A stretch of DNA of 64,000 nt from Metabacillus arenae. Lineage in GTDB: Bacteria; Bacillota; Bacilli; Bacillales; Bacillaceae. The DNA is taken from positions 1 through 64,000 of the forward strand of contig NZ_JACXAI010000011.1 in NCBI RefSeq assembly GCF_014773385.1. Reading direction: 5' to 3'. Below are positions 18,190 through 27,425 of this stretch, piece after piece; positions within the stretch are counted from its first letter, which is position 1, and every line of letters begins with the position of its first letter. Made by a program: the position numbers and the translations under genes. The notes under the pieces were generated by a model that worked only from the letters and a program-made list of their open reading frames with translations, was not told the DNA's origin and made no database searches.

Positions 18190-18789
18190 ATGAGTGCTCT
18201 TACAAAAATCATGAAGTATAATGAAGGCTTTGTTAATGAAGGGAATTATCAGGAATTTGAAACGACCAAATACCCCGATCAGAAAATTGTAATTCTTACG
18301 TGTATGGACACTCGTTTATTAGAGTTGCTTCAGAAGGCAATTGGCCTCAAAAACGGGGATGCAAAGATCATAAGAAACGCTGGGGCCGTGATTGCAAACC
18401 CTTTTGATAGTGTGATGCGAAGTATTCTAATCTCTATTCATGAATTTGAAACGAAGGAAGTATTTATCATTGGACATCATGAATGCGGTATGGCCAGCCT
18501 TCAAGCAGAAGCAATTCTTGAAAAGATTAAAGGTCAAGGAATTGATGAGAAATGTATTGACACAATTATTCAATCAGGGATTTCTCTATCGGATTGGCTC
18601 ACAGGTTTTGGATGTGTTGAGAAAAGTGTCAGCCAAAGTGTCAATATTGTTAAAAATCACCCATTAGTCCCTAATAATGTAGTCGTTCACGGATTGGTCA
18701 TCCATCCCCAGACAGGACAATTGGAGCTTGTGATCGATGGAAATGAGAATAAACAGGAATCTTCTATAGAGGAGGGTATCTATGTTTAG
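18190..18789 (+). CDS. beta-class carbonic anhydrase
   Basis: 199 residues. Interconverts CO2 and bicarbonate with an active-site zinc. The zinc ligands are C38 in LTCMDTR, H95 and C98 in HHECGM; D40 and R42 form the catalytic dyad. GGGAGGAGAAGG precedes the ATG. The 3' end overlaps the SulP transporter by 8 bases, so the two work together, most simply with the enzyme balancing the bicarbonate moved by the transporter. Resembles the YtiB type rather than the longer plant-like type. Confidence 0.92.
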   Translation: MSALTKIMKYNEGFVNEGNYQEFETTKYPDQKIVILTCMDTRLLELLQKAIGLKNGDAKIIRNAGAVIANPFDSVMRSILISIHEFETKEVFIIGHHECGMASLQAEAILEKIKGQGIDEKCIDTIIQSGISLSDWLTGFGCVEKSVSQSVNIVKNHPLVPNNVVVHGLVIHPQTGQLELVIDGNENKQESSIEEGIYV

Positions 18790-20533
18790 GACAAATCGTT
18801 ACAAAAATTACAACTTAAATTATCTGCAGAAAGATATGGTTTCTGGATTAGTCGTCGGTATTGTAGCAATTCCTCTAGCAATGGCTTTTGCTATTGCTTC
18901 TGGGGTAAGACCAGAATATGGGCTTTACACTTCGATAATTGCTGGAGTTATTGTTTCCCTTTTAGGAGGGTCGAGGTTTCAAATTGCAGGTCCAACTGGA
19001 GCATTTGTTCCAGTCTTATTAGGGATCGTCATGCAGTTCGGCTATGAAAAGCTGCTGATTGCAGGCTTCATGGCAGGAATCATGATTCTCCTTATGGGTG
19101 TGTTCAAACTAGGGAGATTTATCAAATTTATTCCTCGTCCTGTTATGATTGGCTTTACTGCAGGAATAGCTGTCATTATTTTTTCTGGCCAGATAGCCAA
19201 TTTCCTGGGACTCAGTAACTTAGAAAAAGAAGAAGCATTCCTTTTAAATATGAGAGAAATTTTACTGAATTTAAATACAGTAAATGGTTACAGTGTACTC
19301 GTAGCGGCTATAAGCTTAGCCATTGTTATATTGACGCCAAAGTATTTGCCAAAAATCCCCGGCGCCCTGCTAGGATTACTTGTGTCAACCTTAGTCGCAG
19401 CCTTTTTCTTTCCAAATCAAGTGGAAACAATTGGATCAGCTTATGGAGAGATTCCTCGTGAATTACCGTCCTTTGTGTTTCCCGAAATTACAGTGAGCCT
19501 GGTGATTGAACTCCTGCCTGCTGCTTTAGTTATCGCTATGCTTGGCGGAATTGAATCGTTACTATCTGCAATGGTCGCAGACGGAATGACGAAAACAAAG
19601 CATGAAAGCAATAAGGAACTGATTGGACAAGGAATAGCTAATATGGTCACACCATTATTCGGTGGAATTCCAGCTACAGGCGCTATTGCGAGGACGGCAA
19701 CGAATATTAAAAACGGTGCTGTTTCCCCAATATCAGGTGTCATACATGGGCTTGTCGTATTACTAGTGTTAGTCATATTAGCGCCATATGCTTCAGCAAT
19801 TCCTTTAGCTAGTATGGCTCCTATTCTTATGTTCGTCGCATGGAACATGAGTGAACGCAAGGAGTTTGCCCATATCTTTAAAACGAAAACGATGGATTCT
19901 CTCGTTTTAATCGTTACTTTCTCATTAACCGTTTTAATCGACCTGACAACAGGTGTGGGAGTCGGCTTGCTCTTAGCTGTACTGGCTTTTGTTATACGAA
20001 TGAGCAGTACATTTAAAATTTCAATGGTTTTACCTGACCCAGCTGATAAATTAGTGAAACCAGAAATGGTACAGAAAGGATCTAACTGTCCACAGATTAA
20101 AATTTATACCGTTGAAGGACCTTTATTCTTCGGTTCAACTGAGCGGTTTGAAAAAGAGATCGAAAAAATTATTCGTTCTAAACCAAAGGTTCTCCTCTTA
20201 AGAATGGGGAATGTATCATTTATTGACACATCTGGTGAAGCATTATTAACAAGCATTGTGAAAGAGTTCAAGGATAAAAATCAAAAAGTAATCATTTCCG
20301 GTGCAAAGCAACAGCCAAAGGAATTTTTTGAAAACACCGGCTTCCATCAAATGCTGGGAAAGGAGAATTTCTTTTCTAAAACGGGTGATGCAATTAATCA
20401 TGCCCTAATGGAATTAGATGTTGATCGCTGCATTGGGTGCAAACAGTTTGCTTTTGCTGAATGTGCAGCACTCTCACAAAAATCTCAAAAAACAGCAAAA
20501 ATAAAAAGAAAACAGGAGCTGGGTCTGACTTAA
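18782..20533 (+). CDS. SulP family anion transporter with STAS domain
   Basis: 583 residues. About ten to twelve membrane segments occupy residues 10-420, with the family signature VAIPLAMAFAIASGVRPEYG and AGPTGAFVP. A cytosolic STAS domain follows at about 440-545 (IYTVEGPLFFGSTERF, VSFIDTSGEALL). Members import bicarbonate or sulfate; tight coupling to carbonic anhydrase favours bicarbonate. The last 45 residues are unusual, with CIGCKQFAFAEC, three cysteines that could bind metal or form a disulfide, then a basic tail. GAGGAGG stands 6 bases before the ATG inside the upstream gene. Confidence 0.9.
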   Translation: MFRTNRYKNYNLNYLQKDMVSGLVVGIVAIPLAMAFAIASGVRPEYGLYTSIIAGVIVSLLGGSRFQIAGPTGAFVPVLLGIVMQFGYEKLLIAGFMAGIMILLMGVFKLGRFIKFIPRPVMIGFTAGIAVIIFSGQIANFLGLSNLEKEEAFLLNMREILLNLNTVNGYSVLVAAISLAIVILTPKYLPKIPGALLGLLVSTLVAAFFFPNQVETIGSAYGEIPRELPSFVFPEITVSLVIELLPAALVIAMLGGIESLLSAMVADGMTKTKHESNKELIGQGIANMVTPLFGGIPATGAIARTATNIKNGAVSPISGVIHGLVVLLVLVILAPYASAIPLASMAPILMFVAWNMSERKEFAHIFKTKTMDSLVLIVTFSLTVLIDLTTGVGVGLLLAVLAFVIRMSSTFKISMVLPDPADKLVKPEMVQKGSNCPQIKIYTVEGPLFFGSTERFEKEIEKIIRSKPKVLLLRMGNVSFIDTSGEALLTSIVKEFKDKNQKVIISGAKQQPKEFFENTGFHQMLGKENFFSKTGDAINHALMELDVDRCIGCKQFAFAECAALSQKSQKTAKIKRKQELGLT

Positions 20534-20591
20534 AAAATAGAACATTTCTCCAATTTCTAGCTGGCTAATTAAAAGGTAAATATCGGAAATA

Positions 20592-20623
20592 AACAAGGTT
20601 GCCTTTTGGCAACCTTATTGTTT
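20592..20623 (+). terminator. terminator of the carbonic anhydrase/SulP operon
   Basis: AAACAAGGTTGCC and GGCAACCTTATTGTTT pair around TTTT; T-rich 3' side. Confidence 0.75.
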
Positions 20624-20705
20624 ATGGTAAACTTTTCTCTGTTGGATTTACTGTTTAATTGATGTTTCAGGCAGCCGTTGGATGACTTCATGTCCTTGTG
20701 TGAGC

Positions 20706-20915
20706 AATCTTATGCACAGTCTCTCCTCTATGCACGAGTTCTGTTGGTCTATGCACGAGATTGCCCTCTCTATGAACGACTTTGGCGATTCTATGCCTAG
20801 CTCTCCTCTATGTATGAGGGTCTCCTCTCTATGAACGACTTTCCCGGTTCAATGCACCAGTTTCCTCACTCTATGATCGATTTTTCCACTTCTATGAACG
20901 ACCTCCACTCTCCCC
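20706..20915. repeat. 21-bp tandem repeat array (about 10 units)
   Basis: Units resembling CTCTATGAACGACTTTCCC start their ATG at 20712, 20730, 20751, 20772, 20793, 20810, 20831, 20852, 20873 and 20894, so the spacing is 21 bases except for two shortened units (18 and 17). The units are degenerate. Because 21 is a multiple of three, part of the array reads as a 7-residue peptide repeat, but no ribosome site supports translation. Confidence 0.85.
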
Positions 20916-20923
20916 GCAAGTTC

Positions 20924-20948
20924 AAAAAAACCTGGCAGATTCGCCAGG
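20924..20948 (-). terminator. terminator of the LacI-family gene
   Basis: On the minus strand CCTGGC pairs with GCCAGG around a 6-base loop, followed by seven T residues. Confidence 0.85.
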
Positions 20949-20955
20949 CTCTTCC

Positions 20956-21987
20956 TTATTCATTTTCCTTTTTATATTCCGAAGACGATTGTCTTATGAC
21001 GATTTTATGAGGAATGATAATTCGTTTTACAGGCTCGGGCGGTTCTTCAATTTTTAAAATCATGTGCTTTGCAGCCTCATAGCCCAGCTGGAAAATGTTA
21101 ATGTCTACAGTAGTCAGCGGCGGGCGGGATATTTGCGATAATAATATATTATTAAAGGATACAACCGACACGTCACGAGGAACATGGATGTTCATGGCAT
21201 CAAGCTTGTTTAGAACACCCAGTGCCATTAAATCATCTGTTACGAATAAAGCAGTTGGAGGTTCTTCTAAAGAAAATAATTCATTTACTGCTTCTTGTCC
21301 GCCTTCTTTCAGAAACTCCTCATGAATAACATAATCATCTCTAAAGTTCAATCCAGCATTGCGGATCGCTTTTTCATATCCTTGCAGGCGGTCAACCGTG
21401 ACGGCTAGCTTTAGGCTTCCCCCAATAAATGCTATCCGCTTATGTCCTTGATTAATAAGATATTCTGTTACTTCTTTTGCCGCTTTGTAATTATCATTAT
21501 CAACATGTGTAATTTCTTCTATTGCATTAAAAGGCTTTCCGACCATGACAAACGGGACCTTATTTTGTCTTAAATAATTTGTTAACATATCATCCACTCT
21601 TGAATACAGCAGAATCAGTCCGTCAACCCTCTTCCCTTCAATCATTTGAACAACACCTTCGAAGATTTCCTCTTCTGTGTCACCTGTTGACATATGAATA
21701 CCATATTGCTTCTGATGTGCACCTTTGCTAATTCCTCTTATGACCTCCGGAAAGAAAGGATTCTGGAATGCTTTATCTGCTGAACTAGGCATCACGACAC
21801 CAATCGTCTGGGTCGATTTATTTGCTAAACTTCTTGCAATAAAATTTGGGTGATAACAAAGCTCCTGCATGGCCTCTCTTACACGTTGTTTCGTTTTCTC
21901 ACTAATACGAGGGTTATTGGCAATTACTCGTGAAACAGTTGATGGTGCCACTTTTGCCCGTTTAGCTACATCCTTAATCGTTGCCAT
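20956..21987 (-). CDS. LacI-family transcriptional repressor of the maltodextrin cluster
   Basis: 343 residues. The N-terminal helix-turn-helix reads ATIKDVAKRAKVAPSTVSRVIA followed by the hinge helix, and the rest is a periplasmic-binding-like sugar domain (TIGVVMPSSADKAF, VDGLILLYS, RIAFIGGSLKLAVTVDRLQGY, PTALFVTDDLMALGVL). It is the last gene of the same-strand block holding the amylase and ABC importer. It probably represses malEFG and the divergent amylase-type gene through the palindromes at 27361-27632, releasing them when a maltodextrin binds. Equivalent to MalR/MdxR in role. Confidence 0.85.
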   Translation of the reverse strand: MATIKDVAKRAKVAPSTVSRVIANNPRISEKTKQRVREAMQELCYHPNFIARSLANKSTQTIGVVMPSSADKAFQNPFFPEVIRGISKGAHQKQYGIHMSTGDTEEEIFEGVVQMIEGKRVDGLILLYSRVDDMLTNYLRQNKVPFVMVGKPFNAIEEITHVDNDNYKAAKEVTEYLINQGHKRIAFIGGSLKLAVTVDRLQGYEKAIRNAGLNFRDDYVIHEEFLKEGGQEAVNELFSLEEPPTALFVTDDLMALGVLNKLDAMNIHVPRDVSVVSFNNILLSQISRPPLTTVDINIFQLGYEAAKHMILKIEEPPEPVKRIIIPHKIVIRQSSSEYKKENE

Positions 21988-22085
21988 TATCTTTCTCCCT
22001 CTTTCACACAGACTTTAGACGGTGATTTTCTATTTTGCCGTTAATCATGTTAATAATTTAATTTAATTAATCGGCGTTTAGCTGC

Positions 22086-23621
22086 TTATTCCTGAAGCTT
22101 TTTTCCTTTTTTATTTGCCAGATAAATAAATATAATGAATAAAATCGGGATTGTTATAAATACGCTTATTAATGGAATATTTAAGCCTGTTTTCTCGGAA
22201 ATATTATATACATCTGCACTCTCACGATCTAGTACAATTTCATATTTCCCATTTGTTTCCTGCCAAATGTCACCACTTAACAACCCTGTTAATTGCTGCT
22301 TCTGGCCAATCTCGGCCGGATCCAGCTCTACTTTTTGTGATTTTGACGTATTGTTTATCGCGATAAACGTTGTTTCCTCTTCGAATTGTCTTTTGAAAAC
22401 TGCCATTCCATCTTGATCATAGAGAAGCTCCATATTTCCATTCGTTAACGATTTAAAATTCCTTCGAATTTCGGAGAGCTTTTCAATGTGCTTTACTAAG
22501 ACATCATCTGTTCTGAAGTTCATTAACCGGCGGTTGTCGGGATCTTCACCGCCATCGAGGGCAATTTCGGTTCCATAATAGACGATAGGTATTCCAGGTG
22601 CCGTGTATAAGTAGGTTAGGGCAAGCTTTAACCTCGTACCTGGATGCTGCTGGTTTTGGATTGCTTGCCTGGTAAACCTGACATTGTCATGGTTATCAAG
22701 AAACGTTCCCAAAAGATTTGGTGATTGATATAACGCTGCATTTCGATTCCACACATTATATAAGGATGTAAGCGGTCTGTCAGGCTCTGAAAAAACAGTG
22801 GTTAACTCTTCATAGAGTGGATAGTCTACAAAAGAATCAATGTTTGTTTTTTCATAGGATGCAATATAGCGCGGGTCTTTATCCCACACTTCTCCAATTA
22901 GAAAGAAATCTTCTTTAACAGATTTAACCTCTCGTGTAAACTCAGTCCAAAAATCTTTTGGCACATGTTTTACAGTATCAAGTCTGTATCCATCAATATC
23001 CGTTTCTTCAATCCACCATTTAGCCGTTTCTAAAAGGTACTCACGTACTTCTGGATTCCCTTGGTTCAAATCAGGTAAACCAGACAGCCGCCCATTTTCT
23101 ACTTCTTCTTGATTGCTCCAGTTTTTAATCTCTTTTTGCGCATGAAACCAATCCTTTTTCGAGGGATCATTAAGCCATTCATGCTGATATCCAGTATGGT
23201 TTACCACAAAGTCCAAAATAACTTTCATATTACGTTTATGGGCTTCGTTTACAAGCTCTTTAAGATCCTTTAACGTGCCAAAGTGTTCTTCTATTTTTTT
23301 GAAATCGGAGATCCAATAACCGTGGTAGCCCTCTTGTTCATTTTCAAAAATAGGAGTTAGCCAAATTGTTGTAAAACCCATATCTTTTATATAATCAAGC
23401 TTTTTTGTTATCCCTTTTAAATCTCCACCTTGATAAGCCTTTGGATTATTAATATCCACTTCATAATCGTTGGAAGTGTCCCCATTGTTAAACCGGTCGA
23501 CCATAATAAAGTAAATCATTTCATCCTGCCTATTTCGCTCTTCTTTTTCCACAGCACTTACAGGTAAGGCGTAAAAAAGAAGAAACGGGATTAGAAACAG
23601 TCTGAAAACAGCACGTCTCAT
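22086..23621 (-). CDS. membrane-anchored alpha-amylase (GH13)
   Basis: 511 residues. A signal peptide (LFLIPFLLFYALPVSA) starts the protein and a hydrophobic helix IPLISVFITIPILFIIFIYL followed by NKKGKK ends it, so the enzyme should stand on the outer membrane face. GH13 motifs: DFVVNHTG (137-144), nucleophile D215 in DGYRLDTVKH, acid/base E244 in LIGEVWDKD, transition-state D312 in FLDNHDNVRF. It would cut starch or long dextrins into pieces for the ABC importer encoded upstream. Anchoring by a C-terminal helix rather than release or a sortase tag is notable. Confidence 0.9.
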   Translation of the reverse strand: MRRAVFRLFLIPFLLFYALPVSAVEKEERNRQDEMIYFIMVDRFNNGDTSNDYEVDINNPKAYQGGDLKGITKKLDYIKDMGFTTIWLTPIFENEQEGYHGYWISDFKKIEEHFGTLKDLKELVNEAHKRNMKVILDFVVNHTGYQHEWLNDPSKKDWFHAQKEIKNWSNQEEVENGRLSGLPDLNQGNPEVREYLLETAKWWIEETDIDGYRLDTVKHVPKDFWTEFTREVKSVKEDFFLIGEVWDKDPRYIASYEKTNIDSFVDYPLYEELTTVFSEPDRPLTSLYNVWNRNAALYQSPNLLGTFLDNHDNVRFTRQAIQNQQHPGTRLKLALTYLYTAPGIPIVYYGTEIALDGGEDPDNRRLMNFRTDDVLVKHIEKLSEIRRNFKSLTNGNMELLYDQDGMAVFKRQFEEETTFIAINNTSKSQKVELDPAEIGQKQQLTGLLSGDIWQETNGKYEIVLDRESADVYNISEKTGLNIPLISVFITIPILFIIFIYLANKKGKKLQE

Positions 23622-23685
23622 CTCCGCTCCCCCTTTTGGCTATTTCAATCGCTCAAACAGCCAATCGTTGCTCATGCCTTTAAGA

Positions 23686-24528
23686 TTACCCTTTTGTACC
23701 TCCAGCCGTCAATCCTGAAACAAAGAAACGCTGGAAGGATAGGAAAAGAATCGCGATTGGAATGGCAATTAATACTGAACCCGCCGCAAACGTTGTAAAC
23801 TCTGCTCCGAATTGTTTTGCGACCATATTGTAAAGGCCAACTGCTAAGGTGTATTTCTGCTCTGTTCTTAATAGAATGCTTGCAATAATAAAATCTGCAA
23901 ACGGTGCGATAAATGAGAACAAAGCTACAACCGCAATAATTGGTTTGGCAAGCGGCATAACAATTTGTATGAATATTCTCATATGGCCGGCACCATCAAT
24001 TTTCGCAGATTCATCAAGCTCTTTCGGAATTGTATCAAGGTATCCTTTCATGAGCCATGTATTCATCGGAATTTGACCACCTACATAGACAAGAATCAGA
24101 CCCAAATGTGTATCAATTAACCCTGTTAATAATGCAAGGATAAAAATCGCAATTAAAGCTGCAAAGTTAGGGATCATTTGTAAAATTAAGAACGTAAGCA
24201 AACCATTTTTTCGTCCGACAAATCGATAACGAGAAAAGGTGTATGCTGTAAAACTGACAAGGATGACGGTCAACGCCATTGTAGCTAAACTAATTTTCAA
24301 TGAATTCCAATACCAATACAAATAATCACTTTGCTTTAAGTCGAACAATTCTTGATAGTGAGCAAGTGTGGCATTTTCAGGAATGATTTGAGAGCCGGAT
24401 AAACTTTGCCCTGGGTTAAATGAGCTGCCAATTATCCATAATACAGGGTATAGAATGATCGCAAACATGATCGCAATAACTAAATAGGACAATGTTAAGC
24501 GGATGAGTTTCTGTCTTTTGATATTCAT
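23686..24528 (-). CDS. malG: maltodextrin ABC transporter permease, MalG type
   Basis: 280 residues with six membrane segments. The cytosolic EAA loop that contacts the ATPase reads ELDESAKIDGAGHMRIFIQIVMPLAKP. It pairs with the MalF-type permease 2 bases upstream. Equivalent to B. subtilis MdxG. The C-terminal LSFQRFFVSGLTAGGTKG is typical of MalG proteins. Confidence 0.88.
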   Translation of the reverse strand: MNIKRQKLIRLTLSYLVIAIMFAIILYPVLWIIGSSFNPGQSLSGSQIIPENATLAHYQELFDLKQSDYLYWYWNSLKISLATMALTVILVSFTAYTFSRYRFVGRKNGLLTFLILQMIPNFAALIAIFILALLTGLIDTHLGLILVYVGGQIPMNTWLMKGYLDTIPKELDESAKIDGAGHMRIFIQIVMPLAKPIIAVVALFSFIAPFADFIIASILLRTEQKYTLAVGLYNMVAKQFGAEFTTFAAGSVLIAIPIAILFLSFQRFFVSGLTAGGTKG

Positions 24529-24530
24529 AT

Positions 24531-25814
24531 TTACATCATATCCTCTTCTTGGAATGACTTCGTTCTCTTAAACTGCCAAAGTGCTACAGTTATAACGATG
24601 ATAGAGAGCAGCAATGTGATAGCTGCCGCCTTTGAATACTGGGCAGATGTCATTGTTAAACGATAGATCCATGAGATCAAAATGTCAGTACCTCCAGCAT
24701 TTTGATCAGCAATGGCAGGTCCGCCGCCATTGAATAAGTAAATGACATTAAAGTTATTAAAGTTAAACGTATACTGTGTAATGAGAATAGGGGCAGTTGC
24801 AAACAGAACAAGCGGCAATGTAATGCTTTTAAACTTTTGAAAAGCTGATGCACCGTCGACTGTCGCTGCTTCATAAAGCTCATTTGGTATAGACTGGAGA
24901 ACACCGGTTGTCATCGCAAAAATGAAAGGGAATCCAAGCCAGGTTTGAATAAGAATTAAGGCAATTCGCGAATAAAGCGGATTTGTCATCCAGGGTATGT
25001 TATCAATTCCAAATGCCGCTAGTATATCCCGGTTTATTGCGCCAAACGACTCATTAAACATTCCTGCAAACACAAGAATCGAAACAAAAGCAGGTATTGC
25101 CCATGGTAAAATGAAAACCGTACGGATAATAGCTTTTCCTCTTATATCTTTTTGGTTAACAATGACCGCAAGAAAGATCCCTAAAGCAACCTGCAGGGTT
25201 GTTGCTCCAAATGTCCAAACTAGTGTCCAAGCAAGTACCGCAAAAAATGTATCACGCCATATATCAATCTTGAAGATATCAGTAAAGTTTTGAATGCCTA
25301 CCCAGTCTACTAATTTTGCCGGTGGAGAATGGTATAGATCATAGTTTGTAAAAGCAAGTAAAATAACAAAGATAATCGGGAATATGACAACGAATACCAA
25401 TAACATAAAACCTGGTGAAATCATTAAGTATGGAAAACCGTTATCCATTAAATTTTTATATTGGTCTTTTAAAGAGCTTAGTTCTAAACCTAGGTCACGC
25501 TGGACACCTGTTTTATAAGCGTCCCTTAAATTTAAAAGATAAAAACCGATGCCAAATACGAGCACAATCAAAGAAAGAATTCCATAAATAAGCAGGAAAA
25601 TGGAGTGATCACGAGGCGTCTGTGTTCCTAGTGTAGCAAGTCCCCACAGCCCGATATCAAGCAAATCCCAGAATACATATAAAAAGGATACAGTAAATAC
25701 TAGAAAGAAACCGCCTTTTAAGTATTGTTTGTTATAAAGCTGCCCTAAACCCGGAATAACGGATAGGGCAAGTGCTGTTTTTCGATGTTTGGATTGATAG
25801 GTTAAGTCTTCCAT
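24531..25814 (-). CDS. malF: maltodextrin ABC transporter permease, MalF type
   Basis: 427 residues from the ATG at 25814, spaced properly from AAAGGGG; an in-frame ATG at 25832 lies before that ribosome site. The N-terminal 120 residues carry three membrane segments and an IPGLGQLYNKQYLKGG motif like that of TM2-type proteins, an extension found on Gram-positive MalF/MdxF. The transport core has the EAA loop ELYEAATVDGASAFQKFKSITLP. It forms the importer channel with MalG. No ATPase gene is present; Bacilli commonly use the shared MsmX ATPase. Confidence 0.88.
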   Translation of the reverse strand: MEDLTYQSKHRKTALALSVIPGLGQLYNKQYLKGGFFLVFTVSFLYVFWDLLDIGLWGLATLGTQTPRDHSIFLLIYGILSLIVLVFGIGFYLLNLRDAYKTGVQRDLGLELSSLKDQYKNLMDNGFPYLMISPGFMLLVFVVIFPIIFVILLAFTNYDLYHSPPAKLVDWVGIQNFTDIFKIDIWRDTFFAVLAWTLVWTFGATTLQVALGIFLAVIVNQKDIRGKAIIRTVFILPWAIPAFVSILVFAGMFNESFGAINRDILAAFGIDNIPWMTNPLYSRIALILIQTWLGFPFIFAMTTGVLQSIPNELYEAATVDGASAFQKFKSITLPLVLFATAPILITQYTFNFNNFNVIYLFNGGGPAIADQNAGGTDILISWIYRLTMTSAQYSKAAAITLLLSIIVITVALWQFKRTKSFQEEDMM

Positions 25815-25993
25815 TTTATATTCCCCTTTCATAAAGGTAAAAGCTTGGAGGTAAGGAAGCGGGATTTCTAGTCACTTTAGGAAACTTGAGACAAGTTCTT
25901 ATGAAGAATTAAACATTTAGCTATCAATGCTTCATAAAAGCTTGTCAGACTTCCAAAGACTAGTACATGAACAGTTTTTTAATCGATAAGAAA

Positions 25994-26032
25994 ATGATAA
26001 GCAGCATCTGAGTATAAGATACTGCTTATCAG
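25994..26032 (-). terminator. partial terminator between malE and malF
   Basis: GATAAGCAGCATCT and AGATACTGCTTATC form a 14-bp stem with one mismatch and a 7-base loop. On the minus strand it is followed by ATTTTC, a weak T tract. Placed 7 bases after the malE stop, it would let some transcription continue, giving more binding protein than permease. Confidence 0.6.
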
Positions 26033-26038
26033 AAGTGA

Positions 26039-27322
26039 TTATTTTCCGCCGTGGTTGGCTTCAATATTTTTGTTAATCGAATTGACAGCACTGTCAAGCG
26101 CAGACTTTGCATCGGCTTTCCCGGTCACTAATGTTTGTAAGCTGTCAGCCATTGGTTTCCAAACCTCGGCCATTTCTGGAATGTTCGGCATTGGAACTGC
26201 CACTTGGGATTGTTCAGCTACTGCTTTTGCTCCTTCGTTCTCAGCAATTGCCGGTTCCTCTACTAAAGCAACGTTTGTTGGAACCTCTGAAGTTTGTTCA
26301 TAACGGTATAATGCATTTTCATCGTTTGTCATGTACTCAATAAATGTGGACGCCCATTCTTGATTTTTAGAAAAAGCTGATACATGCCATCCTTTTACAC
26401 CCATGAATGTTTTCATCGGCTCTCCACTTTCAAATTTAGGAAGTGGGGCAACACCAATGTCAATACCTGCATCTTTATAAGGCTGAAATGCCCAAGGACC
26501 GTTCATGACATAAGCTACTTTCCCTTCATTAAATAAACCGTCTAAAGCAGAACCGCCATTTTCACCAATAATTCCTTTAGGGAATAATCCTTCTTCATAC
26601 CATTTTTGAATGTATTCAGCACCCTTTACAGCGCCTTCGTTATTTAAACCAACATCCTTAGGATCTAACACGCCTTCGTTTTCCTGGAATACATATCCAC
26701 CCATACCGCCGATTACAGAATGGGCGAAGTAATAGTTATCAAATAATGCTAAAAACCCGTATTGCTCCCCTGATGTAAGCTCTTTAGCTTTTTCATATAA
26801 CTCCTCCATTGTTGCAGGCACTTCGTCTGCAAGAGCTTTGTTGTAGATGAGTACAGGAGTTTCAGAAGCCTTTGGTAAACCATATAATTTGCCATCGTAG
26901 GTTTCTGCTAAAATAGAAGATTCAGAGAAACGGTCCTTTACTTCTTGCTCAACGTTTAATTCAGCTATCAAACCTTCCGTTACAACCTGGCCAACCTGGT
27001 CATGCGGGAGTGTTACAATATCTGGTCCTGTTCCGGCAGGACCGTCTAAGCGAAGAGAATCACGCATTTTAGTAGCCATCTCTACTTCTTTCACTTCAAT
27101 TTTAATTCCATGCTCTTTTTCAAAATCAGCTGCAACTTTATCTAACCAGCCTGCTTTCTTTTCATCTTCCCAAACAACTAATTTTTCAGGCTTAGCAGCC
27201 TCTTCCCCTTTTGTATCACCTTCGCTGCTTCCACCTGTTTCTTTTTGTGCGTCAGGACCGCATGCAGCAAGTACGCCTAAAACAAGAAGCAGCATCATAA
27301 ACAGTGATAAGATTTTTTTCAC
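26039..27322 (-). CDS. malE: maltodextrin-binding lipoprotein, MalE type
   Basis: 427 residues. Lipoprotein signal with lipobox VLAAC (cysteine 21), then a Ser/Gly/Glu-rich linker and an ABC sugar-binding fold: KLVVWEDEKKAGWLDKVA, GTGPDIVTLPHDQVG, YGLPKASETPVLIYNK, KVAYVMNGPWAF and the C-terminal AEVWKPMADSLQTLVTGK. It captures maltodextrin outside the cell and delivers it to MalFG. First gene of the minus-strand importer operon; a partial terminator follows it. Confidence 0.9.
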   Translation of the reverse strand: MKKILSLFMMLLLVLGVLAACGPDAQKETGGSSEGDTKGEEAAKPEKLVVWEDEKKAGWLDKVAADFEKEHGIKIEVKEVEMATKMRDSLRLDGPAGTGPDIVTLPHDQVGQVVTEGLIAELNVEQEVKDRFSESSILAETYDGKLYGLPKASETPVLIYNKALADEVPATMEELYEKAKELTSGEQYGFLALFDNYYFAHSVIGGMGGYVFQENEGVLDPKDVGLNNEGAVKGAEYIQKWYEEGLFPKGIIGENGGSALDGLFNEGKVAYVMNGPWAFQPYKDAGIDIGVAPLPKFESGEPMKTFMGVKGWHVSAFSKNQEWASTFIEYMTNDENALYRYEQTSEVPTNVALVEEPAIAENEGAKAVAEQSQVAVPMPNIPEMAEVWKPMADSLQTLVTGKADAKSALDSAVNSINKNIEANHGGK

Positions 27323-27360
27323 ATTGACCCCTCCTAAAATATGAATCTTGCTTATTCATT

Positions 27361-27378
27361 TGCACAAACGTTTGCACA
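27361..27378. promoter_or_regulatory. operator-like palindrome 1 upstream of malE
   Basis: TGCACAAACGTTTGCACA contains the perfect palindrome CAAACGTTTG (27365-27374), a LacI-family-type half-site pair with central CG, 38 bases upstream of the malE start codon. Confidence 0.6.
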
Positions 27379-27425
27379 TTTAGTAAAAAATTTTTATTAA
27401 AGTTAAGCGATTACACTTAGAAGTG

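Noticed and set aside
20810-21010. 66-codon frame with MNDF-like peptide repeats
   Set aside because: It is the 21-bp tandem array read in frame, has no ribosome site and runs into the terminator and 3' end of the LacI-type gene.
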